A stretch of 36,890 nt of DNA from a virus, in the IMG/VR virus record IMGVR_UViG_3300050821_023959, positions 1 through 36,890 of that record. One strand, 5' to 3'. The position numbers and the translations under genes are program-made. Below the pieces are notes generated by a model. That model worked only from the letters and a program-made list of their open reading frames with translations, was not told the DNA's origin and searched no databases. Position 1 is the stretch's first letter. Each line of letters begins with the position of its first letter. Of the stretch, positions 1-7,315 are shown piece after piece.

Positions 1-903
1 ATGCGCATATTCGAGTTTGCAAAAGTCGCTGACTGGGATGATCGGCTCAAAACGCTGGCCGAAACGGCTGAGCCGGAGCGTTGGACTTTTCTGCACGCGC
101 CCTCACCGTCACCGCTGCCAGTGCTTGACAGCTATATCAAGTACACATTTGTTCGAGGCTTCGATCAACAGAAGATCGTTGAAGCAGACCAACTCGCGTG
201 CTTCAACACAGGTCTCTTGACACCTGGCCAGGAAGAAATCTTCGCGTTCTTTACCATCTCCGATGACTATGATCGGACGCAGCCGATCTCGCCTCTGAAT
301 AAGAAGTGGTGGCTCAAGTCATGGGCTCGTTCAGGTGACCGAATGCTCACGGATTTCATGGAGTTGCCGCGTCTTGTCGAATATTGGAACGATCCGAAGG
401 AACTGGTCTTCGATCCAAAGCTGCAGGTGCAGCTAAATCTCGATCACATCGTCAAGGATAATCTGAACCGTTTCCCAGAAGAGCTAGGCGGGAAGGTTGA
501 CAAGAACGGCGTGCCCACTGACCTTAATGAGCAACATGATGACGAGGAAGTCGAATCGGCAGAGGGAACTGTCAATGCGCATCCGATTCCGATTGCAACT
601 CGCAATGCGCTAGAAGGTGCCATGAAGCACAGCATTCGCCTCGCGCAACGAAGCTATCGGATGGCTGTCCCCCAGTTTTATCACGGGCGCATCCAGCTGC
701 TGCTCCCACTCTACCTGCGAGATGCTAAGCGTCCTGATCTTGCCCTGACTTTAGAACGACATGGCGGTTGGTACCGCGCTGCAACAGTTCTCTACACCGA
801 CTGGGCTTATCGCCACGCACGATTACTGGCGCGGCCCAACAGCGAGTGGCTGGGCGGATTCAGGACTGATGTTCTGGAAGCAGCACCAAAGCTGATTATT
901 TGA
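1..903 (+). CDS. DUF3825 domain protein
   Basis: The 300-residue product matches my recollection of the DUF3825 family. An early-middle FNTGLLTPGQEEIFAFF stretch and a C-terminal block with WYRAATVLYTDWAYRHARLLA and NSEWLGG fit the two conserved ends of that domain. The function of the family is not established. A short acidic stretch (about residues 165-190, rich in D and E) separates the halves. No signal peptide or membrane segment is seen. It is the only long plus-strand gene at the left end, points away from the recombinase module, and may be host DNA or accessory cargo. The ATG is the first base of the window, so a longer N-terminus cannot be excluded. Confidence 0.8.
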   Translation: MRIFEFAKVADWDDRLKTLAETAEPERWTFLHAPSPSPLPVLDSYIKYTFVRGFDQQKIVEADQLACFNTGLLTPGQEEIFAFFTISDDYDRTQPISPLNKKWWLKSWARSGDRMLTDFMELPRLVEYWNDPKELVFDPKLQVQLNLDHIVKDNLNRFPEELGGKVDKNGVPTDLNEQHDDEEVESAEGTVNAHPIPIATRNALEGAMKHSIRLAQRSYRMAVPQFYHGRIQLLLPLYLRDAKRPDLALTLERHGGWYRAATVLYTDWAYRHARLLARPNSEWLGGFRTDVLEAAPKLII

Positions 904-965
904 ACGTGGGACGAAGGGTGGCGACAATCCCGCAGCAATGTCCGATAACAGGTAACGTGTCAAGC

Positions 966-1292
966 TCACGCGGCGCCTCGCTTCCGGCGTCCGTTGGCCT
1001 CAGGCGAGGGCGGGGGAAACATGGGCAACTGCTCGCGCGCCTGGCGCAGCCGCTGCAAATGCTGCTGATGCTGGTTGATTGCGGCCCGACACGAATTGCA
1101 TCTACACCCTTTTCGGTAGCGCCCTGGCGTGCCGTGTGGACCGAGAGGTCGCGGAGGCTCCTTCGCCCATCGCTCGGTGGCAGCATGTCGAGCACTCGCC
1201 GTGCGCTGCTCGGGACTTTGATTCTTCATCCGAGCCTTTGCACCGCGCCTGCCCAACTCGGCCGCGAACGCTGAGATTGGATCCTTCGCCAT
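966..1292 (-). CDS. small basic protein with GRRGxKAR-type N-terminus and CxCxxC motif
   Basis: This 108-residue protein starts MAKDPISAFAAELGRRG. Its N-terminal half carries the pattern LGRRGAKAR...SPEQRTASARHAATERW, which is widespread in small acidobacterial proteins. The second half contains HGTPGRYRKGCRCNSCRAA, a Cys cluster that could bind zinc together with nearby His residues. The C-terminus is basic and Gln/Pro-rich. A start 12 codons upstream (at 1328) is also open, but the MAKD start looks more natural; no good ribosome binding site decides it. It follows the recombinase on the same strand after about 100 bp. A nucleic-acid-binding role is inference from charge and Cys pattern only. 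Confidence 0.6.
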   Translation of the reverse strand: MAKDPISAFAAELGRRGAKARMKNQSPEQRTASARHAATERWAKEPPRPLGPHGTPGRYRKGCRCNSCRAAINQHQQHLQRLRQAREQLPMFPPPSPEANGRRKRGAA

Positions 1293-1328
1293 GTCGACAC
1301 TTATAACGCAGTGCCTAGCGAGGCGCAA

Positions 1329-1395
1329 GGGAAAAGTTAGCGGGGCTGTGGAAAAACGCAGGGACTAGCTCGGCGGGACGCGGGAAAAGGCGGGG
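1329..1395. repeat. imperfect direct repeat next to the recombinase gene
   Basis: The stretch between the small basic protein and the recombinase stop holds two related copies: GGGAAAAGTTAGCGGGG at 1329-1345 and GGGAAAAGGCGGGG at 1382-1395. Serine recombinases often act at sites next to their own gene, so this is a possible crossover or accessory site. That is inference; the copies are short and GC-rich, and no second site was found. Confidence 0.25.
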
Positions 1396-2007
1396 TTAAC
1401 TCTGCTGGTGCGGGCTCGCGGCGCGCTTAGATTGGCGCCACAGAGTTGAAGGCGATGGTCCGCGATCGCTGATCTTCGGACCTGGTCTTTTCGCGCCGGC
1501 TTTCTTCATGCCGTTGCGGATCCGCTCAGCGATCAGGTTGCGTTCAAATTCTGCGATCGCGGCCAGGATGGTGAACACCAGGCGACCCATCGGCGTCGAT
1601 GTGTCAATCGCTTCCGTGAGTGAGAGGAACTCGAGGCGCTTCGCGTTCAGCGTGTCCAGGACTTGGAGCATGTGCGGCGTCGAACGAAAGAATCGATCGA
1701 ACTTCCACACGACAACGCCGTCGAACTTTCGCGTGTCAGGCTTTTTCGGATCTGTCGCGGCAATCACGGCCATCAACTCATCGAACGCCGGGCGCGACTC
1801 CGAGGCGCCGCTCCATCCCTCGTCGATGTACTCCTTCACGATCGTCCAGCCCTTCATGCGGCACATCTCACGCAGCGGCTGAAGCTGGGCCTCGGGATCT
1901 TGGCCCTTGAACTCGTGGTCGATCGTGGCATCGTGACGCGCCTCTGCCTTGCCGCAGGTTCGGCAAATGTCCTTCGAGACGCGCGCGTAGAGTGCGACCA
2001 GGTTCAC
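1396..2007 (-). CDS. serine recombinase (resolvase/invertase type) with a zinc-finger-like insertion
   Basis: This 203-residue site-specific recombinase has the catalytic serine at residue 11 in YARVSK. The arginine-bearing motif VVVWKFDRFFRS (about residues 98-109) and the long helix segment IAEFERNLIAERIRNGMKKA are typical of resolvases and invertases. A short C-terminal segment (PSPSTLWRQSKRA) fits a small helix-turn-helix. Directly after the serine there is an insertion with C15, C18, H25 and H31 that resembles a zinc-binding loop and is not usual in the family. The start codon is GTG and overlaps the upstream gene as GTGA, so the two are translationally coupled. It could integrate and excise the phage or resolve/invert DNA; its size favours the small resolvase/invertase class over large serine integrases. 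Confidence 0.9.
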   Translation of the reverse strand: MNLVALYARVSKDICRTCGKAEARHDATIDHEFKGQDPEAQLQPLREMCRMKGWTIVKEYIDEGWSGASESRPAFDELMAVIAATDPKKPDTRKFDGVVVWKFDRFFRSTPHMLQVLDTLNAKRLEFLSLTEAIDTSTPMGRLVFTILAAIAEFERNLIAERIRNGMKKAGAKRPGPKISDRGPSPSTLWRQSKRAASPHQQS

Positions 2008-2408
2008 GTGGCTTTCACCTGGACGACGGCAAAACTCATTTTGTTCCAGCGATAGGCAAACCGTTCTTTTGCCAGCGCGACCATCTCATCGAAAGAGAAA
2101 CTCCCCTCGGCAAAGTAGGTGCTGTTGCAACCCCCGCGCGTATCCACGCTTCGATCCCAAAATGAAAGCGCGGTCCAGCCGTCGCGATGATGAAGCAGCG
2201 CGTGGCCCTCGATCTCAGGCCCGTGTTTCCAAATTCCGTTATTCCAAACACAGCCGGGCTGCAGGCAGCAGTCGATTCCGTTGCACGGGCTGTACTCATG
2301 CCACGGGAGACTGCCTCGTTCATGGTCGCGCACCGATCTCCCACCTTCATGGTGGAGATAATGGCCAGAGCGATCCCACGGGCCGAAGTAGAACATTCTC
2401 GGTTGCAT
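2004..2408 (-). CDS. conserved phage-type hypothetical protein
   Basis: This 134-residue protein begins MQPRMFYFGPWDRSGHYLHH. It is rich in Trp, His and Cys, with blocks LPWHEYSPCNGIDCC, GHALLHHRDGWTALSFWDRSVD and GCNSTYFAEG. The style resembles small proteins found in many phages of Proteobacteria and soil bacteria, whose function is unknown to me. The His/Cys content could support metal binding, but no standard finger is evident. It is the first gene of the recombinase operon; its stop overlaps the recombinase GTG by four bases. An AGGGAA stretch sits almost directly before the ATG, so the internal ATG four codons later (before FYFGPW) is a possible alternative start. Confidence 0.75.
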   Translation of the reverse strand: MQPRMFYFGPWDRSGHYLHHEGGRSVRDHERGSLPWHEYSPCNGIDCCLQPGCVWNNGIWKHGPEIEGHALLHHRDGWTALSFWDRSVDTRGGCNSTYFAEGSFSFDEMVALAKERFAYRWNKMSFAVVQVKAT

Positions 2409-2430
2409 TTCCCTGTTAACTCACTAGTAA

Positions 2431-2459
2431 AATATCGGCTCCAAAAGGGCCTTTTTCAA
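2431..2459 (-). promoter_or_regulatory. putative promoter for the recombinase operon
   Basis: On the minus strand TTGAAA (2459-2454) is followed after 17 bp by GATATT (2436-2431), a reasonable -35/-10 pair; a second candidate -10, TATTTT, lies at 2434-2429. The -35 box lies inside the left arm of a perfect dyad, so a repressor bound there would block this promoter. It would drive the hypothetical gene and the recombinase. The assignment rests on sequence match only. Confidence 0.45.
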
Positions 2460-2475
2460 TTCAGGTGAATTGAAA
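2454..2475. promoter_or_regulatory. perfect 9-bp inverted repeat, operator-like
   Basis: Arms TTTCAATTC (2454-2462) and GAATTGAAA (2467-2475) flank a 4-base loop AGGT. The AT-rich arms and missing T-run argue against a terminator. The overlap with the putative -35 box of the recombinase operon suggests a binding site for a dimeric regulator. No repressor gene is visible in this window. Confidence 0.5.
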
Positions 2476-2485
2476 TGCCGACGAT

Positions 2486-2512
2486 GTCCCAAAAACGGCC
2501 GTTTTGCGGGAC
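2486..2512. promoter_or_regulatory. second large dyad, AAAACGGCCGTTTT core with GTCCC/GGGAC flanks
   Basis: A perfect 14-bp palindrome (2492-2505) is extended by outer arms GTCCC (2486-2490) and GGGAC (2508-2512) separated by one and two unpaired bases. As RNA it would form a strong hairpin just after the stop of the upstream minus-strand gene (2529), but no T-run follows on either strand, so a classical terminator is not supported. It could be an operator or a processing/insulating hairpin. Confidence 0.45.
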
Positions 2513-2528
2513 CCTAATTGTGTGGGGC

Positions 2529-3038
2529 TTAACCCCTCTTCCGAGGTCGGACGTCGAGCTGGGGCGTCCTGGGCGCAAATGTGAAGCATGCCAACGCGAG
2601 GCTCGCTATCTCGTCTGGCAGCTTCCCTTCGGCGCGCAGCAGTTCAGCCGCGTTCGGTGCCAACCGCCAGGACTTTTCCTCGGTAAAGAGTTTCTTCAGC
2701 AGACGGGTTTGCTTCGCGACCTTCAGCGCCAGGCGCAGCCGCTCGACCGCGGCCGCATCGATGCCATGGGATTGACCGAATGTGGCCATTAGCTCCCAAT
2801 CGATGCCGTGCAGGATCTTCGACTTCTCAGCGTGCTTGCCTCCGTAGGCGCGCACCAGCTCGATCAGCGCGAGGTGCAGCTTGCCAAGTCGAACGCCCTC
2901 TGCTTTTCTGACGGCCTCGTAGGCAATCTTCGCGTCATCGAGAATCTTCTCGAGCTGTTTGTATTCCTGCGCGTGCGCGTCGACCTGCTCTGCGTTCGGC
3001 GACTCGACGGCCGGAACGTCAGCTGCAATGGTAGCCAT
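2529..3038 (-). CDS. hypothetical helical protein
   Basis: This 169-residue protein begins MATIAADVPAVESP. The start is fixed by AAGGAG seven to eight bases before the ATG; a start nine codons upstream has no such site. The sequence is predicted helical by eye: a charged helix around residues 28-50 (EYKQLEKILDDAKIAYEAVR), then LGKLHLALIELVRAYGGK and AAAVERLRLALKVAKQTRL. The C-terminus is basic (RPRKRG). No enzymatic motif is recognised. It is transcribed divergently from the plus-strand gene at 3092, with a 14-bp palindrome between them, and precedes the dyad-rich region ahead of the recombinase operon. A regulatory role is possible from position but is not shown. Confidence 0.7.
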   Translation of the reverse strand: MATIAADVPAVESPNAEQVDAHAQEYKQLEKILDDAKIAYEAVRKAEGVRLGKLHLALIELVRAYGGKHAEKSKILHGIDWELMATFGQSHGIDAAAVERLRLALKVAKQTRLLKKLFTEEKSWRLAPNAAELLRAEGKLPDEIASLALACFTFAPRTPQLDVRPRKRG

Positions 3039-3065
3039 GGTGTTTACTCCTTCGATTCCCGCCAC

Positions 3066-3079
3066 AGCCGCTAGCGGCT
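3066..3079. promoter_or_regulatory. 14-bp palindrome in divergent intergenic region
   Basis: AGCCGCTAGCGGCT is a perfect palindrome between two divergent genes. Its last base is the first base of TAGAAT (3079-3084), a good -10 box for the plus-strand gene. The 12-bp core GCCGCTAGCGGC recurs exactly at 3481-3492. An operator is the natural reading; this is inference. Confidence 0.5.
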
Positions 3080-3084
3080 AGAAT
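3079..3084 (+). promoter_or_regulatory. putative -10 box TAGAAT
   Basis: TAGAAT matches TATAAT at five of six positions and sits eight bases before the preferred ATG at 3092, so the transcript could be leaderless or nearly so. The -35 region (TTCCCG at 3056-3061) is poor. The overlap with the palindrome implies regulation. Confidence 0.35.
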
Positions 3085-3091
3085 GACTGGC

Positions 3092-3481
3092 ATGGAAATT
3101 CAAAATTGCGTGCGGTGCGGCGGACGTCTAAAAGCCCCCCAAGGTATCAATGTCACCGGAGATCCGGCGATCGCGATCTTCGTCTCGGGACTCACTGTGG
3201 GTGTGCGCCCGCGAATCAAGTCGCGCGCGCAACGCAAAGTATTCTGCATGGGCTGCGCCGCGTCCATCGCGCTCGGACCGGTGCCCGAGAATGGTGAATT
3301 CAACACGGCGATCTACCACATGCTGCGCGAGCTCGTCGCCGCCGATCGCACGATCGTGGAAGCGGCCTGGACTCAGCTCACCACGCCGACCGCAACATTG
3401 CGACGCATGCCTGGCTCGCGTCCTGACAGATCCCTTGAAGCGCCGGTACTCAAAGTTCCCGCGCTCGAGGCCGCGAGTTAG
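3092..3481 (+). CDS. zinc-ribbon-like accessory protein (moron)
   Basis: This 129-residue protein starts MEIQNCVRCGGRLKAP and has a second pair CMGCAAS about 45 residues later. The CxxC...CxxC pattern is a typical zinc ribbon. The C-terminal part (ATLRRMPGSRPDRS...) is basic and Pro-rich. A start three codons upstream (3083) is possible but lies in the putative -10 box. The gene is on the strand opposite to the late operon, as morons often are, and is bracketed by two copies of GCCGCTAGCGGC. No function is recognised. Confidence 0.65.
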   Translation: MEIQNCVRCGGRLKAPQGINVTGDPAIAIFVSGLTVGVRPRIKSRAQRKVFCMGCAASIALGPVPENGEFNTAIYHMLRELVAADRTIVEAAWTQLTTPTATLRRMPGSRPDRSLEAPVLKVPALEAAS

Positions 3482-3492
3482 CCGCTAGCGGC
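3481..3492. promoter_or_regulatory. second copy of palindrome GCCGCTAGCGGC
   Basis: This is an exact 12-bp copy of the core at 3067-3078. It starts on the last base of the preceding stop codon and lies about 50 bp ahead of the next plus-strand gene (3542). Both plus-strand genes therefore have the same palindrome upstream, which supports a shared operator. Confidence 0.5.
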
Positions 3493-3541
3493 AAAAGGGA
3501 TCCATCCAACCCGTGCTAGTCTGCGCTCGGAGGAAACCCCC

Positions 3542-3841
3542 ATGCACTACGCAGATGGCACGCCGGCCAAAGTCGGCGACCTCATCGTCCGCCGCGAGAA
3601 GTACGAGCACAGCACAGATCTCGTCGGCATCGTCATGTCGATCCAACCTGGACAGACCACATGCAACGCCATGGTCATCCCGCTCGCCGGAAGACAAAGA
3701 GGCGCGGCGCCATGGTTACCCATTTCCGCCGCGAACCTTTACTCGGTCACACTTAAAGAGTGCTGGAAGCTCGGAGAGGAAGAAGCGCCCGCCATCTACG
3801 ACACATCGAAACACGTCGCGAGTGCGGTGGCCAGCGGCTAG
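3542..3841 (+). CDS. small hypothetical accessory protein
   Basis: This 99-residue protein starts MHYADGTPAKVGDLIVRREKY, with a GGAGG ribosome binding site nine bases upstream. The N-terminal region has the look of small SH3-like beta barrels: DGTPAKVGDLIV, LVGIVMSIQPGQTTCNAMVIPL. The family function is unknown to me. It lies behind the second palindrome on the plus strand. Its TAG stop shares the four bases CTAG with the stop of the convergent minus-strand gene at 3838. Confidence 0.75.
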   Translation: MHYADGTPAKVGDLIVRREKYEHSTDLVGIVMSIQPGQTTCNAMVIPLAGRQRGAAPWLPISAANLYSVTLKECWKLGEEEAPAIYDTSKHVASAVASG

Positions 3842-4032
3842 AGCTTCGCGGCAACCCTGGCGACGTCGCTTCCAGCTTTCGAGAGCAGGGAAGCGATGTC
3901 GCCGCGGATCCGCGTCTCGGCATCAGTGACGTGCTGCTTGATGGCCTGAGCCTCGCTGATGACGTATTTGTGAAAAACGACGCCGGCGGCAAACGCGGCC
4001 GGCAGAGCAACAGCAAATACAATCGGGTTCAT
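3838..4032 (-). CDS. small membrane-anchored helical protein of the lysis region
   Basis: This 64-residue protein starts MNPIVFAVALPAAFAAGVVF, which forms one N-terminal membrane segment. It is followed by a helical, probably coiled-coil tail (EAQAIKQHVTDAETRIRGDIASLLSKAGSDV). An AAAGGAA ribosome binding site precedes the ATG. It is the last gene of the rightward-started late operon, just after the holin-like and endolysin genes. That position and architecture fit an accessory lysis protein (spanin-like or holin regulator), but no family is recognised. Confidence 0.65.
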   Translation of the reverse strand: MNPIVFAVALPAAFAAGVVFHKYVISEAQAIKQHVTDAETRIRGDIASLLSKAGSDVARVAAKL

Positions 4033-4047
4033 GGTGTTCCTTTCTTT

Positions 4048-4602
4048 TCACTTCGGAATCGGCGGCGCCGCGGCAAGCAGCTCCGTCTTACGATCGCTGC
4101 CGGCCGAGCTGCCGAAGTAGTACGCCACCACCGACGTCCAAGCCGTGCTCAGGCTGCCCAACATGAGCAACATGGCATCGTGGCCGGCAGGCGGAATGGT
4201 ACGCAGCAGCATGTAGCTGAGCACACCGAAAAACCCCAGCGTGATCAGTACGGCGAGCAGCGCCGGGATTTTGTCCTTCACCGTCATCTCCCGCTGGCGT
4301 GCGTTGGCCACGTCATCGGCGGCGATCTTCGCGAGTGCCTCGCAATCCTGAATGTCGAGCGCCTTCATCTGCACAGCGAAATCGTCATCGATCTTTTTCA
4401 GAACGGCAAGCTGCTCTGGATTCGCCATCGCTTCAGTAATGGCGTTGGTGATCGATTGGGCATCCGGCTTCACAGTCGTGTTCAACCCCGTGCTGAGCAG
4501 CTTCGAGGCGATGCCGATAAACGGAGCAGCACCTGGTACTGCCGCAGAGGCGATCGTGGTGATCCACGGCGCCGCTTTCTTTGCAAATGAAGTCACGCTC
4601 AT
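4048..4602 (-). CDS. holin-like membrane protein
   Basis: This 184-residue protein starts MSVTSFAKKAAPWITTIASA, with AGAGGAG ahead of the ATG. A hydrophobic N-terminal stretch (about 10-35) is followed by a charged helix. Two clear membrane segments close the protein: IPALLAVLITLGFFGVLSYM and MLLMLGSLSTAWTSVVAYYF, then GSSAGSDRK. The second pair with its YYFGSSAGS ending is typical of holin-like proteins next to endolysins. The start overlaps the endolysin stop by four bases (ATGA). Export of the endolysin, which has no signal peptide, would depend on such a protein. Confidence 0.75.
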   Translation of the reverse strand: MSVTSFAKKAAPWITTIASAAVPGAAPFIGIASKLLSTGLNTTVKPDAQSITNAITEAMANPEQLAVLKKIDDDFAVQMKALDIQDCEALAKIAADDVANARQREMTVKDKIPALLAVLITLGFFGVLSYMLLRTIPPAGHDAMLLMLGSLSTAWTSVVAYYFGSSAGSDRKTELLAAAPPIPK

Positions 4603-5090
4603 GATGTTGCTCCTCTTGCCGGCGGCGGTGCCGCGGCGATGTACTCCTCGTAGACTCCGAGAACTTTGAGCGCCCGATTCGGATCCGTCGACCAGGTCTT
4701 CGATACTTCCTCTACGAATGTGCGCGCATCGGTAGCTCGCAACGCGGCCGCGTAGTGCGGATACGCATTTGAAAGGCGCTCGAGCGTGGCCAGGCGATCG
4801 GCGAAGCAGGCGCGCCAGTCGGGATACTTCACCCACTGCGCCTTGATCTCGATCCAGCGGCCGTCGAGCGCTGAGCCTTGCCACTCGCGCGTCATCAGCG
4901 TCATCGTCCCGTAGATCGGGTGCGAGTGTTGCTTCATCCCGAACAAGTTGCAATCTTCGCGCGCGAGCTGGCTGTGTCCCCAGCTTGACTCGAGCGCGGC
5001 TTCGCACGCCGCCATCTGAGGGAAGGGATGGTTCGCCTTCACCGCCTCGGCCGTCGCGCGATCGAGAAATTGTCGCTGTGGGTCGTTCAT
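4599..5090 (-). CDS. endolysin, glucosaminidase (GH73-like) domain
   Basis: This 163-residue protein is a single glucosaminidase domain related to FlgJ-type peptidoglycan hydrolases that cleave glycan strands. The catalytic glutamate is probably E34 in ACEAALESSWGHSQLA. The stretches NLFGMKQ, WVKYPDWRACFADR and FVEEVSKTWSTDP match the domain. There is no signal peptide, which fits release through a holin. A GGAG ribosome binding site overlaps the TAG stop of the tail hub gene, and the downstream holin-like gene overlaps by ATGA, so lysis genes are translated together with the end of the tail operon. Confidence 0.88.
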   Translation of the reverse strand: MNDPQRQFLDRATAEAVKANHPFPQMAACEAALESSWGHSQLAREDCNLFGMKQHSHPIYGTMTLMTREWQGSALDGRWIEIKAQWVKYPDWRACFADRLATLERLSNAYPHYAAALRATDARTFVEEVSKTWSTDPNRALKVLGVYEEYIAAAPPPARGATS

Positions 5091-5096
5091 GCTTTT

Positions 5097-7208
5097 CTAC
5101 TCCACTCCGGTCATGACGCCGGTGATTCCATACGGCGAGTACTCGCCGTAATTCGTCGACGACGTCGGCCCCTGGTACTCGTAGATCGACGGATCCGTTT
5201 GCCGCACGATCAAGTCAACGCCGATCACCGGCGCATCGCTGTGGGCGCCCTGGCCGGTGGCTTCGAAGGTCACGCTGTCCTGAGTGATCTCGAAGGGCTG
5301 CGCCGTAATACCCCAGCGTGAATGCGTGAAGCTGAAGGTGTCGCCCGCCTCTAGCTGTAGCGCCGCGAGTTTAAAGGGCAGCGTGAGCGTCTGCGGGAAG
5401 CGCGTGCGCATCATCGCTATCTTCTCGAGGCGCTGCGCCGTCCATAGCGACGTGGTGAAATCGAGATGCAGCTTGGTGCGCAGCACCTGGCCGCCGTCTT
5501 CACTGTTCAAATAGTTCGGCTTGCCGGCGAGGCCGTTGGCCTGGTACTCCGGCGCGTTCTGCTGCTGCCAGGTCCCCGGCACCTGGGTGAGAGAAATAGC
5601 GCCGCCGGGGTTCGACGGCAGAAATGCCGGCACGTAAGTCGAGCCGACCGTGTTGAGCAGCTCGCGCACCGAGAGACGGAAGTCGCCTTTGATCGAGGCG
5701 CGCAGATCGGTATCCCCGAGCGAAACGGTGGGCGATACAAAGCCGCCGGCCGCGACGTGCCAAAGATCGCCTGGAGGAATCACCCAGCCGGCCATCGACC
5801 CGCACAACGCCGTGAGCACGTCGCCGCGCGTCGAGTTGAAATCAAACATACCATTCGCCGAGTACTGGTTCTCGTACACCACGGTGTTGTCGGCGTTCCA
5901 GATGATCAGGGCCTGCTCTTCGCAAACGTTCGCCGCGGCGCTCACGCTGCTGGCGTCGATCGTCGCCGCGGCTGCGCCCATCCCGTAGTTCGTGTCTTGC
6001 AGGTAGTCGTTGACCACCAGCGCCGAGTTCGACGGATTGATCGCGTGCCAGCTGCGCCCCAGACAAACCCAGTGCTGCGTGCCGTCCGTAGTAGTGCCGC
6101 CGACTGTGAGGGCGAACGCAGGCTCGGAAGCACCTGAGGCGCCGAGAGTAGTCGACAGTTGCAGGTATCCGAGCGGAGCTTCAATGATCGTGCCCACCGC
6201 CCAGCCGCCGCCCGGCGCCCAGGCATCGTTGACCAGGCGCTGATTCACAACATGGCCCTGCGGCGCGCCGTCGCTGCCGGCAACAATCGTCGTCTGGCTG
6301 ATGCCGTAGCTGGTCCAGCTGCAGGTGTTGTCAGCGAGCGTGGCCGGGAAACTGGACGCGCCTTCAAAATTTGGCCGCACTAATCCCGAAGTGCCCGAGG
6401 CGTTGGTCTGCACCCACACTCGGCCGGCGTTGTCGACGACGTAGTTGTATTCCAGGTAGCTCGTTGACCCCAGCCATGATGTGATGATGCGCGTGTCGAC
6501 AATCTTTTTCCCTGTGACCAGGAACTGAATGTTCGGAATCGAGCCGCTCGAAAACAGCGCAGGTTCACCGGTGTCGTACCGCAAGATCACGTGCACCTTC
6601 GCGCAGCCCTGTTGCAGACATGCCGCCGTCCAGGTGGAGTCGCCGGCCGCAAGAGCCGGGAACGGCTGACTCGTATTCAAGGGGCGGCCGAAATCGAATT
6701 CAAAGAAGACATGCTGCCAATAAAAATCGATGACGCTGCCGGAGAGGCCGGGATCCAGATGCCAGAGATCGTCGCCCACGCCGCCGCCATAAATCAGGTC
6801 GGTGCCGAAGTTATAGATTGTGCCCCCGATGATCACGGCATCGAAGCTCGAGATCTCGTGCGCGGCGATCGTATAGACCAGGTGCAGGTACTGAGCGGTG
6901 GTGACCTGGTTCTGCGACGGAGGAAAACTTGCATAGGTGAGAACGCCAGCGGTTTGGAATTGACCGTAGATCGCCCGGCGCGGCGAAGGCCCATTGCTGA
7001 GGTTCAGCGTGTTCGGCGTGCCCACTGCCGTCGTCTTCGGCCGCAGAGCCAAGCCCACACCGGCAAGCGCCGTGCTCAGGCCGATGCCGATCATCGCATT
7101 CATCATCGCGACGCTGCCCTGCAGCACGATTAGGCCGACCGGACCGGCAGCGAGTGCCAGCGCCAGGCCTCCGACGATGAGTCCGACTTCTTCTACGGTT
7201 TTCGACAT
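5097..7208 (-). CDS. tail tip / hub protein (J-like)
   Basis: This 703-residue protein starts with a hydrophobic Gly/Ala-rich region (about 7-58), then PRRAIYGQFQTAGVLTYASF and YLHLVYTIAAHEISSFDAV, the classic beginning of tail-tip hub proteins of the lambda J type. The C-terminal part (SLWTAQRLEKIAMMRTRFPQ, LQLEAGDTFSF) resembles the end of the hub domain. Two short repeats in the middle (around residues 268-305 and 345-385; SGASEPAF...DG..HW) match a segment also present in the connector at 23406. It sits between the peptidase-like protein and the endolysin. It is shorter than lambda J and lacks a long fibronectin-rich tail. Confidence 0.82.
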   Translation of the reverse strand: MSKTVEEVGLIVGGLALALAAGPVGLIVLQGSVAMMNAMIGIGLSTALAGVGLALRPKTTAVGTPNTLNLSNGPSPRRAIYGQFQTAGVLTYASFPPSQNQVTTAQYLHLVYTIAAHEISSFDAVIIGGTIYNFGTDLIYGGGVGDDLWHLDPGLSGSVIDFYWQHVFFEFDFGRPLNTSQPFPALAAGDSTWTAACLQQGCAKVHVILRYDTGEPALFSSGSIPNIQFLVTGKKIVDTRIITSWLGSTSYLEYNYVVDNAGRVWVQTNASGTSGLVRPNFEGASSFPATLADNTCSWTSYGISQTTIVAGSDGAPQGHVVNQRLVNDAWAPGGGWAVGTIIEAPLGYLQLSTTLGASGASEPAFALTVGGTTTDGTQHWVCLGRSWHAINPSNSALVVNDYLQDTNYGMGAAAATIDASSVSAAANVCEEQALIIWNADNTVVYENQYSANGMFDFNSTRGDVLTALCGSMAGWVIPPGDLWHVAAGGFVSPTVSLGDTDLRASIKGDFRLSVRELLNTVGSTYVPAFLPSNPGGAISLTQVPGTWQQQNAPEYQANGLAGKPNYLNSEDGGQVLRTKLHLDFTTSLWTAQRLEKIAMMRTRFPQTLTLPFKLAALQLEAGDTFSFTHSRWGITAQPFEITQDSVTFEATGQGAHSDAPVIGVDLIVRQTDPSIYEYQGPTSSTNYGEYSPYGITGVMTGVE

Positions 7209-7315
7209 TAGCTTTCAGGTTCTCGCGCAGCGCCGGCGAGGTCCTCGGCCGAGCTGGAGGCCTCGGCGCCGGCATACGATAAACACTGCACGATCGTGAA
7301 TTAAGCTACGAGCTA

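Noticed and set aside
2486-2512. Rho-independent terminator
   Set aside because: The stem is strong but no T-run follows on either strand, so it is reported as a dyad instead.
3760-4590. A 276-codon plus-strand open frame through the holin region
   Set aside because: Its composition is arginine-rich shadow sequence; the minus-strand genes beneath it have good ribosome binding sites and membrane segments.
4603-5007. N-terminal extension of the holin-like frame
   Set aside because: The extra 135 codons lie inside the endolysin gene in another frame; AGAGGAG marks the start at 4602.
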